Assembly (NCBI RefSeq): GCF_004341165.1
Contig: NZ_SLZR01000002.1
Span: 186,001 to 250,000, forward strand
Source of the DNA: Reinekea marinisedimentorum
GTDB lineage: Bacteria > Pseudomonadota > Gammaproteobacteria > Pseudomonadales > Natronospirillaceae
Direction of reading: 5' to 3'
DNA length: 64,000 bases
Shown: in pieces, positions 52,709 to 60,411 of the stretch
Layout: every line of letters begins with the position of its first letter
Position numbering within the stretch: position 1 is the first letter of the stretch
Notes under the pieces: model-generated
Told to the model about the DNA's origin: nothing
The model's input: the letters and a program-made list of their open reading frames with translations, nothing else
The model's database searches: none
Made by a program: the position numbers and the translations under genes

Positions 52709-53396
52709 GCGCCCGCCACTTGATCACGACACCAAAGTCCTGATCAATATGATCTTTGCGCGCTTTCACCACATCTATACCCACCGCTTTGAAAGCGCCT
52801 ACCGCGATGAAACCACACTGAATCAGGCCAAACGCGAATGGGCCATGAGCCTTGCCGACACGCCAGCCGAACTCATTGAATACGCGCTGGAACGCTGCAA
52901 AACCGAACACGCCTGGCCACCCACCATTGCTGAATTTATAAAGCTGCTGCAACCCTCGCCGGAATCCATCGGTCTGCCCGCAACCAATGCAGCCTATGTG
53001 GAAGCCTGCCGCAATGCCTATCAGGCGACGGGTCGCCAATGGAGTCATTTGTGCGTGAAGATGGCGGCACTGGAAGTCAGCTATTACAGCCTGAAGTCTG
53101 AACCGGAAAAGCTCACCCGTCCGTTATTTGAAAAGGCTTACCTGAATCTGGTTAAGCGTATTATCGATGGCGAAACGCTGGAGATAGAACAACCCATCGC
53201 CCTGCCGGAGCCGAATGCTTACCTGAGCGATGAACTGATTGCGCAGCTGATTGCGGCCGGCGTTGCGGAAACAAAAGCACCGACACTCGCCTACTACATG
53301 GAAAAGCCAAAGCAATCGGATGTGCGTAGCCGTTACCGCGAACGCGCCCAGCAGGAATTAGAACAGCTGGGCATTGAGTTTAATCTGCCTGATTAA
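52605..53396 (+). CDS. Lambda-P-like helicase loader (DopE-type candidate)
   Basis: The 263-residue protein is collinear with phage lambda P, which brings DnaB to the origin. LINMIFARFHHIYTHRF...LNQAKREWAMSL...IEYALERC aligns with the lambda INGVFSQLL...IRRQWVLAF...MRVARR region (about 45-100). PPTIAEFIKLLQPSPESIGLPATNAAYVEACR (about 105-137) corresponds to PSPGQFVAWCREE and GLPNVSELV. LFEKAYLNLVKRIIDGE matches the region after it. Resemblance was judged by eye. It overlaps the DnaT-like gene and there are no phage genes around, so it is likely a chromosomal replication factor. The start ATG 52605 lies inside the upstream frame. Confidence 0.82.
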   Translation: MTDKKQQLVSLQTLLENSATKSGMPSEISAILTGKRPPLDHDTKVLINMIFARFHHIYTHRFESAYRDETTLNQAKREWAMSLADTPAELIEYALERCKTEHAWPPTIAEFIKLLQPSPESIGLPATNAAYVEACRNAYQATGRQWSHLCVKMAALEVSYYSLKSEPEKLTRPLFEKAYLNLVKRIIDGETLEIEQPIALPEPNAYLSDELIAQLIAAGVAETKAPTLAYYMEKPKQSDVRSRYRERAQQELEQLGIEFNLPD

Positions 53397-54565
53397 GGCG
53401 TGACTTCGGCCAGAAAGCGGGCACTGGCAAAACCAATCTGGCCGTCAACCTGAACCTGTATCCAGGAGTCGGCCTCTGTTTCCGGATATGCCCAAACCCT
53501 GGCCCCCTCACCAAGCTTGATCAACACCGGCGCATCCACCGAGGCGCTTTCACGCACATTCAGTATCGATGCCGTTACCTCCATCAGCTGGCGCTCACCG
53601 CTTGTCGTTATAACTGGCGCCGCGCTTTCACCCAGCGCCGGTTGCGCTATAGAATCGAGCTCCACGATTGGGGTTATCACAATGCCCTCATCTTGCGTTG
53701 TCTGGGTGCTGCCAGACTCGGGCGGTTCAGTTGCAGCAGCGTCCGTCAACGGGCTTTCTTCAGCGGTGATTTGCTCAGCGTCACTGGTGACCGGTTCTAT
53801 CTCGATCACCACAGGCACACCGCTATCGACGTCAACCGGTTCAACGATTGCCGGCCCTGAAAAATCATGCAGCAGCACCGGCACCTTAACCCGGCCAAGC
53901 TGCAGCGGCCCAAAAATGAGTGCAATGGCCAGCAGTGCACCAAAGACAGTGCCCAGCGCAAAGCCCAGCAGCAGATGCTGGTAACGGCGCTGACGGCGGG
54001 AAACCGGCGGATCAGGCACCATACGCCCCTCTGCAGTACCATGCAGACGCCACTCAATACGATCGAGATAACGCGGCTCGACCGGTAACAGCGGAACCCG
54101 GATTTTCCCAGAATCGGCTTCGGTTAATTCCTCAAACACCTGGCCGCCAATTTCGAGCACATCAGCTTCAGCGATATTCAGCACCCGGCCAAGAATGCGC
54201 AGCGCCAGCGGAACATGTGCAGGCAGCTGGTGATCGGCCAGCAGCAGTCGCCAGCCGGTTTCAACCAGTAACGGAACCTGATCTTCAGTCAGGCTTTCGG
54301 CAACCCACTCTAACGCCTGAACATGCTGCTCAATTGAGGCCTGATCAAAAAAGTGCGAAGCACGGGAGGCAAGGTCACTGTCGGCGGAGGGCAATACCGT
54401 CTTGAGCGTTTTTTCTATTTGCAGTTCGCTGGCAGGGTAAACATAGGCCAACCAATGCAATGCCAAATGCACCGCGGCCTGAGTTGCATCAGCTGAGGTT
54501 TCCCAAAAAGCCTGACTTTGTTGTTCAACAGGGGAGTCGATCATCGTTATTTTTTGACTCTTCAT
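53393..54565 (-). CDS. TerB-like / SH3-domain membrane protein of unknown function
   Basis: The 390-residue protein has an N-terminal helical domain (about 28-150, AAVHLALHWLAYVYPASELQIEKTLK...LPAHVPLALRILGRVLNI) resembling a TerB-type fold. A basic stretch RRQRRYQH precedes one membrane helix (about 196-218). A long acidic, Ser/Thr/Glu-rich periplasmic linker (about 235-325) follows. The C-terminal bacterial SH3 domain (about 328-388) reads VTASILNVRESASVDAPVLIKLGEGARVWAYPE. This topology could link a cytoplasmic process to the cell wall. It is convergent with the lambda-P-like gene, overlapping it by four bases. Function unknown. Confidence 0.72.
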   Translation of the reverse strand: MKSQKITMIDSPVEQQSQAFWETSADATQAAVHLALHWLAYVYPASELQIEKTLKTVLPSADSDLASRASHFFDQASIEQHVQALEWVAESLTEDQVPLLVETGWRLLLADHQLPAHVPLALRILGRVLNIAEADVLEIGGQVFEELTEADSGKIRVPLLPVEPRYLDRIEWRLHGTAEGRMVPDPPVSRRQRRYQHLLLGFALGTVFGALLAIALIFGPLQLGRVKVPVLLHDFSGPAIVEPVDVDSGVPVVIEIEPVTSDAEQITAEESPLTDAAATEPPESGSTQTTQDEGIVITPIVELDSIAQPALGESAAPVITTSGERQLMEVTASILNVRESASVDAPVLIKLGEGARVWAYPETEADSWIQVQVDGQIGFASARFLAEVTP

Positions 54566-54725
54566 CTAAAAACCGTCATCGCCACTGCTCGGCCTGCAGC
54601 CTGGCAGTTCATTGTTCTGCAGAGAGAACAGCATCATAGTGCAGAATAGATAACCATTGTGAATCAGGCCGTTAGCATATAACAAGCAGCAGAGATGAGC
54701 GCCCGAAATGTCGCTTCAGTCGTGT

Positions 54726-54749
54726 AAAAAAGCCTCCACTTGGGAGGCT
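54726..54749 (-). terminator. Rho-independent terminator of the malic enzyme gene
   Basis: On the minus strand GCCTCC-CAAGT-GGAGGC is followed by six T bases (plus-strand A-run at 54726-54731). It lies 12 bases past the stop codon. Confidence 0.85.
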
Positions 54750-54760
54750 TGGTAACCGGA

Positions 54761-56008
54761 TTAAATCTTATAGCATTCCGGTAATGCCACCTTGGCGACA
54801 CCGGTCTTCACCGCAGCGCGGGCAACAGCGCCACCAACGCGGTTCAGCAGGCGTGGGTCGAGCGGTTTTGGAATGATGTACTCTTTGCCGTATTCAAAGG
54901 CATTGCCGCCATAGGCTTCAATAACCTCCGGCAGGATCTCTTCCTTAGCCAAATCCCGAATGGCATAGGCGGCTGCCAGTTTCATTTCTTCGTTGATGGC
55001 TGTCGCACGAACATCCAGCGCGCCTCGGAAAATAAACGGGAAGCCCAATACATTATTCACCTGATTCGGATAATCGGAACGGCCGGTGGCCATAATCACG
55101 TCATCGCGCGTTGCTGCAGCCAGTTCCGGGCTGATTTCCGGATCCGGGTTGGAGCAGGCGAATACAACAGGCTTATCAGCCATCTTTTTCAGCATTTCCG
55201 CTGAAAGCTGGTTCGGCCCGGAAAGCCCGAGGAACGCATCGGCACCCACAATGGCGTCTTCCAGCGTGCGCGCAGTGGTCACATCATTGGCAAACTCGGC
55301 TTTGTACTGGTTGACGTTTTCACGGCCATTAAAGATAACCCCGGTGCGGTCGATCATCACCAGGTTCTCTTTCTTCATGCCCGCGGCAATCAACAGGCGG
55401 GCGCAAGAGATCGCAGCAGCGCCGGCACCCAGACACACCAGTTTGGCCTCTTCAATCTTTTTACCCTGAATTTCCAGAGCGTTAAGCATACCGGCCACGG
55501 TTACAATAGCGGTGCCGTGCTGGTCATCGTGAAAGATTGGAATACTGCATTTTTCAATCAGGCGCTTTTCAATCTCAAAGCACTCCGGTGCCTTGATATC
55601 TTCCAGGTTAATGCCACCGAAGGTATCGGCAATTAACTCGACTGTGCGCACAATTTCCTGCACATCCGAAGAGTTCACTTCAATATCGATGGCATCGATA
55701 TTGGCGAAGCGCTTAAACAACAGCGCCTTGCCTTCCATCACCGGCTTACTGGCCAATGAACCGAGATTACCCAGGCCGAGAATGGCTGACCCGTTAGAGA
55801 TAACGCCCACCAGGTTGCCTTTAATGGTGTACTTGTATGCATTCTCAGGGTTTTCAGCAATCGCACGTACCGGCTCTGCAACACCCGGGCTGTATGCCAG
55901 CGATAAATGACGGGAGGTTTCGGCTGGTGTAGTGAGCTCAACACTAAGCTTGCCCGGCTTAGGTTCAGCATGATACTTCAGTGCATCGATTTTTAGCGTA
56001 TCAGACAT
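54761..56008 (-). CDS. NAD(P)-dependent malic enzyme, short form
   Basis: This 415-residue oxaloacetate-decarboxylating malate dehydrogenase converts malate to pyruvate, CO2 and NAD(P)H. It shows SLAYSPGVAEP (about residues 37-47), YKYTIKGNLVGVISNGSAILGLGN (about 58-81), the catalytic Lys segment GKALLFKRFANIDA, IFHDDQHGTAIV (metal site, about 162-173) and the nucleotide-binding LGAGAAAISCARLL. It lacks the C-terminal phosphotransacetylase-like domain of long MaeB forms. ATG 56008 has TGGAAG upstream; the frame continues to 56071. Cofactor preference cannot be read with certainty. Confidence 0.93.
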   Translation of the reverse strand: MSDTLKIDALKYHAEPKPGKLSVELTTPAETSRHLSLAYSPGVAEPVRAIAENPENAYKYTIKGNLVGVISNGSAILGLGNLGSLASKPVMEGKALLFKRFANIDAIDIEVNSSDVQEIVRTVELIADTFGGINLEDIKAPECFEIEKRLIEKCSIPIFHDDQHGTAIVTVAGMLNALEIQGKKIEEAKLVCLGAGAAAISCARLLIAAGMKKENLVMIDRTGVIFNGRENVNQYKAEFANDVTTARTLEDAIVGADAFLGLSGPNQLSAEMLKKMADKPVVFACSNPDPEISPELAAATRDDVIMATGRSDYPNQVNNVLGFPFIFRGALDVRATAINEEMKLAAAYAIRDLAKEEILPEVIEAYGGNAFEYGKEYIIPKPLDPRLLNRVGGAVARAAVKTGVAKVALPECYKI

Positions 56009-56261
56009 GGCAACTTCCATTTGGTTGGGCGGTAGAAAGCAAAGCATAGCTGGGCGATTGCAACGACTCAACTAAACAGCGCCGTCAATTCAGGTATTTT
56101 TGCTACTATTTTTCGAACAGGTGAACACCCGTGCTGCCGATCTTCCATTTGCAATTTGACCATAGCAAAGCAGACCAAATGCACAGGTTTTTCCTTTGTA
56201 ATCAATATGTTATAGATTAGCGCCCCAAAAGTTTTTCACTCACCTTTTGGGAACCCTAGCC

Positions 56262-57470
56262 ATGAAAAATGCATTACTTGGCGCACAGATGTTGTTTGTC
56301 GCCTTTGGCGCGCTGGTACTTGTACCTATTCTTACCGGGCTCGACGCTAACGTCGCGCTGTTTACTGCCGGTCTCGGCACACTGATCTTCCAGGTTATTA
56401 CCAAGCGCACCGTACCGGTGTTTCTGGCGTCTTCCTTTGCGTTCATTCCGGCCATTATTTATGGCGTGAATCAATGGGGCATCCCTTCAACCATGTGCGG
56501 TCTGTTTGCCGCTGGCGTTCTCTACGCACTGCTCAGTGCCCTGGTGGCTATTCGTGGTAACGACATTATTCACCGCTTGCTGCCACCGGTTGTTGTTGGC
56601 CCTGTGATTGTTGTCATTGGTCTGGGACTGGCGCCGGTTGCTGTCAATATGGCGCTGGGCAAGACGGGTGACGGTGCCGCTGTTCTGGTGCCGATGAATC
56701 AGGCGCTGATGGTTGCCATCCCGGCGCTGATTACGACGATTCTGGTGGCCACCGCTGGTCACGGACTGCTGCGACTGCTGCCTGTAATGGCGGGTCTGGT
56801 CGTGGGTTATGTGATTTCTCTGTTCCTGGGCATCGTCGATTTCTCTGGCGTGGCCAATGCGGCCTGGTTCGCCATGCCGAACTTCGTCACCCCGGAGTGG
56901 AACTGGGAAGCGGTTCTGTACATCCTGCCAGTCGCGATTGCACCTGCCGTTGAGCACGTTGGCGACATGGTGGCGATCTCCAACACCGCCAACAAAGACT
57001 ACCTGGAAAAGCCGGGTCTGAAAAAGACACTGCTCGGTGATGGCCTGGCTACTTCTGCTGCGGCACTGCTGGGTGGCCCACCAAACACGACCTACTCTGA
57101 AGTGACCGGTGCGGTAGCGCTGACCAAAGCCTTCAACCCGGTGATCATGACCTGGGCCGCGGGCTTCGCGATTCTGCTGTCCTTTATTGGTAAGACCGGT
57201 GCGTTGCTGGCGTCCATCCCGGTGCCGGTAATGGGCGGTATCATGACGCTGCTGTTCGGTACCATCTGTACCGTTGGCATTGGCACCATGACCAAAGCCA
57301 AGGTCGATCTGACCGACTCGCGCAATATGGTGATTGTTGCCATCACGCTGGTGTTCGGTTTGGGTGGCATGTTCTTGCAGATTGGCACCTTCCAGCTGCA
57401 GGGCATTGCTTTGAGTGCACTGGTGGCCATTTTGCTAAATCTGGTATTGCCAAAAACCAAGGCGGTCTGA
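56262..57470 (+). CDS. uraA: Uracil permease, NCS2 family
   Basis: This 402-residue transporter has 14 predicted membrane segments. Motifs include AQMLFVAFGALVLVPILTGLDANVALFTAGLGTLIFQ (about 5-41), VPVFLASSFAFIPAI (about 47-61), the substrate helix AIAPAVEHVGDMVAIS (about 227-242) and GGPPNTTYSEVTGAVALTK (about 269-287). The glutamate-histidine pair in VEHVG and the NTTYSE motif mark the UraA/uracil branch rather than xanthine (NQFPN-type) carriers. ATG 56262 with GGGAACC upstream. It is divergent from the malic enzyme gene and monocistronic. Confidence 0.92.
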   Translation: MKNALLGAQMLFVAFGALVLVPILTGLDANVALFTAGLGTLIFQVITKRTVPVFLASSFAFIPAIIYGVNQWGIPSTMCGLFAAGVLYALLSALVAIRGNDIIHRLLPPVVVGPVIVVIGLGLAPVAVNMALGKTGDGAAVLVPMNQALMVAIPALITTILVATAGHGLLRLLPVMAGLVVGYVISLFLGIVDFSGVANAAWFAMPNFVTPEWNWEAVLYILPVAIAPAVEHVGDMVAISNTANKDYLEKPGLKKTLLGDGLATSAAALLGGPPNTTYSEVTGAVALTKAFNPVIMTWAAGFAILLSFIGKTGALLASIPVPVMGGIMTLLFGTICTVGIGTMTKAKVDLTDSRNMVIVAITLVFGLGGMFLQIGTFQLQGIALSALVAILLNLVLPKTKAV

Positions 57471-57536
57471 GGCAAACGCCAGCCTGAGCAGCGGCATTCG
57501 AAGCTGCTCAGCCCTCCAGATAAAATCTGCAGGCAT

Positions 57537-57562
57537 AAAAAAACCCGGCATTGCCGGGCTTC
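57537..57562 (-). terminator. Rho-independent terminator of rpmE
   Basis: On the minus strand GCCCGGCAATGCCGGG is followed by seven T bases (plus-strand A-run 57537-57543). It lies about 30 bases past the rpmE stop. Confidence 0.8.
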
Positions 57563-57593
57563 TCTCCAAACTCGCTTAGTGCGACTCTTTGAA

Positions 57594-57809
57594 TTACTTC
57601 TTAAGAGTACGAGCGCCGAAACGGTTTTTGAACTTATCGATACGGCCGCCCGCATCAACAACTTTCTGCTTACCAGTGTAGAACGGGTGACAAGCAGAAC
57701 AAACGTCCAGGTGCATAGTGCCAGAACGAGTAGAGCGAGTTTTAACAACGTTGCCGCAAGAACAAGTTGCTACCAGCTCTTCATACTTTGGATGAATTTC
57801 AGTTTGCAT
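57594..57809 (-). CDS. rpmE: 50S ribosomal protein L31, zinc-binding form
   Basis: The 71-residue ribosomal protein has the zinc ligands C16, C18, C37 and C40 (CSC...CSAC), so it is the C+ type used when zinc is plentiful. It shows [20 protein letters not shown] and [25 protein letters not shown]. Length is as in E. coli L31 (70). It is monocistronic, divergent from priA, with a terminator close behind it. The priA neighbour is conserved. Confidence 0.97.
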   Translation of the reverse strand: MQTEIHPKYEELVATCSCGNVVKTRSTRSGTMHLDVCSACHPFYTGKQKVVDAGGRIDKFKNRFGARTLKK

Positions 57810-57944
57810 TGCATTTACCTCAATTTACGCCGCCACCTGATCTTATGCCAGGCACCGCGCTTTGACGGAACATTAACATTGGAGGCACAATAGCTTATCG
57901 CCAGCCCCCAAAAAGGGAGCGCAATCATACCAGAGTTACCTCAA

Positions 57945-60140
57945 TTGACAAGCTTAAACCAACAGTCTTTGCATCCGGTAAAAATCGCCGTTCCCGGGCC
58001 GTTTCATGAGCCTCTCGTGTACCTTCACCACACCGCTGTAGCACCCGGAATACGCTGTAGAGTGCCACTGGGTAAACGTGAAGTCGTTGGCGTTGTCGTT
58101 GATTCAAAAATCAGCACCCGGGAAATTGATACCAGCAAACTCAAGTCGGTGAAAGCAACGCTCGATGAACAGCCCATTCTGCCGGAAAACATTTTGAAAC
58201 TGGCCGGCTGGATGAGCCGCTATTACCTGCACGAATTCAGCAGCAGCTTTTTACTGGCGCTGCCCAAGCTTCTGCGCGATGGCGAGCCGGCGACACTGGC
58301 CGCGGAAAAATGGCTGTCGCTGACCATTGCCGGTGAAGCGCTGGAGCCTGCGCAGCTAAAGCGATCAGAAAAGCAGCAGGCGCTGCTTAGCTTCGTGCAG
58401 CAACAGCGGCGCTGCTCGCTGAAAAGCGCTAAAGAGCACGGCCACGATAGCGCGCAGGTGAAGGCGCTGGAAAAAAAGAATTTTATCGAGGTGGAGGCCG
58501 TCAGCCTGCATGAGCCGGTCGCCGCCAGCGGCCAGCTGAATGAGCCCTCGCTGCGGCTCAACGATGACCAGCAACACGCGCTGGCACATCTAAACGAGAC
58601 CGGTTTCCAGGCAACATTGCTGGAAGGCGTCACCGGCAGCGGCAAAACCGAAGTGTACCTTCAAGCCATTGAACGTTGCCTGAAGCAGGGTCGCCGGGCT
58701 CTGGTGCTGGTGCCGGAGATTGGCCTGACGCCGCAAACCCTGCGCCGCTTTCAGAACCGCTTTGCCGATGAGGTTATCAGCCTGCACTCCGGGCTTTCTG
58801 ACAATCAGCGTAAAAACAACTGGCTGAAGGCATCGCTCGGCCAGGCCGCTATCCTGATTGGCACGCGCTCAGCCATACTGACGCCAATCCCAGATCTGGG
58901 CCTGATTGTGGTCGATGAAGAGCATGATCAATCTTACAAACAACAGGATACGCTGCGCTATCAGGCCCGTGATATCGCCCTGATGCGAGCTCGTAACGAG
59001 GGCATCCCGATCATACTCGGCACCGCCACACCGTCGCTGGAAAGCCTGCACCATGCTCGCAACGGCCATTACAGCTACTTACAGCTGAACCAGCGGGCAG
59101 CCGGGCAGAGCCTGCCGCACGTTGAAACGGTAGATATGCGTAAACAGGATCAGCGCCAGGGGCTCTCTGAAAAGATGCTGCTGCGCATAAAAGAGCACCT
59201 CGGCGACGGCAATCAGGTGCTGCTGTTCCTCAACCGGCGCGGTTATGCGCCATCGTGGTTCTGTGAAGACTGCGGCTGGATTGCTGATTGCGTTTACTGC
59301 GATGCGCACCTGACCCACCACCGTCACAACAATCTGAACATCTGCCATCACTGTGGCTTTCAACAGGCTCCGGTTCGCCAGTGTCCGAACTGCCATTCGC
59401 ATGAAGTCAGTGCGATGGGCACCGGCACCGAGCGCGCCGAAGAGCTGCTCGCCGAATGCTTTGCGGAGGTTCCGATCATCCGCTTCGACAGCAACATCAC
59501 CAGCACCCGCAAGAAGTTTGAAGAGCAGCTGAAACAAACCGAAGTGCCGGGTCCAGCCATTATCATCGGCACGCAAATGCTGGCCAAGGGCCATCACTTT
59601 GAGCGGGTCACGCTGGTTGGCATTTGGGATATCGACACCGGTTTATTCAGTGCCGACCTGCGCGCCCGCGAGCGCATGGGCCAGTTGCTGACTCAGGTCG
59701 CCGGGCGTTCCGGCCGGGGCAGCAAACGCGGCGAGGTGCTGATTCAAACCCACTACCCGGATAACCCGATCTTTGAACCTCTGCTCAAGCACGACTACCG
59801 CCAGTTTGCTGTCGAGCTGCTCGAAGAACGCCAGCGCACCGGCCTGCCGCCGTTTGGCTATCTGGCGGTGATCCGTGCCGACAGTCCCTATGCCGAGCGC
59901 TGCGAAGCCCGCCTGAAGGAGATGGCGCACTACCTGATTGGCCTGGGTACCGTGCGGGTATTGGGGCCACTGCCGGCGTTGATGTCGCGCAGGGCCGGTA
60001 AACACCGCTACATGATCATTGTACAGAGCGATAAGCGCAGCACGCTGCATCAGGCACTGAACCCGCTGCATAAGCACTACCCGCGTGAAGCTCAGCAGGT
60101 GAGCTGGCATATTGATATTGATCCGGCGGATCTGGCTTAA
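57945..60140 (+). CDS. priA: Primosomal replication-restart helicase PriA
   Basis: This 731-residue 3'-5' helicase restarts stalled forks and reloads DnaB. The N-terminal DNA-binding part (about 13-105) is followed by Walker A EGVTGSGKTEVYL (about 226-238), the Walker B box VDEEHD (about 323-328) and helicase motif TATPS. The zinc-binding cysteine cluster CEDC...CVYC...CHHC...CPNC is at about 445-485. The C-terminus GTLxxL...ISRRAGKHRYMIIVQS-type motif is present. The start is TTG 57945 with no strong ribosome binding site; another in-frame TTG is a few codons on. Length matches E. coli (732). Confidence 0.95.
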   Translation: MTSLNQQSLHPVKIAVPGPFHEPLVYLHHTAVAPGIRCRVPLGKREVVGVVVDSKISTREIDTSKLKSVKATLDEQPILPENILKLAGWMSRYYLHEFSSSFLLALPKLLRDGEPATLAAEKWLSLTIAGEALEPAQLKRSEKQQALLSFVQQQRRCSLKSAKEHGHDSAQVKALEKKNFIEVEAVSLHEPVAASGQLNEPSLRLNDDQQHALAHLNETGFQATLLEGVTGSGKTEVYLQAIERCLKQGRRALVLVPEIGLTPQTLRRFQNRFADEVISLHSGLSDNQRKNNWLKASLGQAAILIGTRSAILTPIPDLGLIVVDEEHDQSYKQQDTLRYQARDIALMRARNEGIPIILGTATPSLESLHHARNGHYSYLQLNQRAAGQSLPHVETVDMRKQDQRQGLSEKMLLRIKEHLGDGNQVLLFLNRRGYAPSWFCEDCGWIADCVYCDAHLTHHRHNNLNICHHCGFQQAPVRQCPNCHSHEVSAMGTGTERAEELLAECFAEVPIIRFDSNITSTRKKFEEQLKQTEVPGPAIIIGTQMLAKGHHFERVTLVGIWDIDTGLFSADLRARERMGQLLTQVAGRSGRGSKRGEVLIQTHYPDNPIFEPLLKHDYRQFAVELLEERQRTGLPPFGYLAVIRADSPYAERCEARLKEMAHYLIGLGTVRVLGPLPALMSRRAGKHRYMIIVQSDKRSTLHQALNPLHKHYPREAQQVSWHIDIDPADLA

Positions 60141-60193
60141 CATTGCATTCGGAGGCACCCGACTCAGTGGCTGTCTTCGAGATTCACAGGGTG

Positions 60194-60310
60194 CCGCTTT
60201 TTCGCTTCTGGAACGCACAAACAAGGGCAACTGAGGCATGGATGCCGAAGTTGAGCCCCATAGATGGGTTTACAGCGCCCCTTGTTTGTACGTTCCCGAA
60301 GCGGAACAGC
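60194..60310. repeat. Long imperfect inverted repeat, palindromic interspersed element
   Basis: The left arm (about 60199-60228, TTCGCTTCTGGAACG then CACAAACAAGGGC) matches the reverse complement of the right arm (about 60275-60306, GCCCCTTGTTTGTACG then TTCCCGAAGCGGAA) with few mismatches. The roughly 45-base middle contains GGCA-TGGA-TGCC and a GAGCCCCATAGATGGG segment. RNA from this would form one long cruciform-like hairpin. It fills most of the 271-base priA-argS spacer and holds no gene. It resembles REP/MITE-type elements. Confidence 0.65.
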
Positions 60311-60411
60311 TTCCTCCTCGGGGTCACACCGGTAGCGAACCAAGCGCAAAACATGGATAATGCGGATCCTTTTCTTATAGCCAAATCCCCCGTTCCGGAG
60401 TTTTACGTTTC

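Noticed and set aside
51881-53396. Considered a prophage remnant for the DnaT/lambda-P-like pair
   Set aside because: No other phage-type gene, attachment site or composition change is visible on either side; neighbours are ordinary chromosomal genes.
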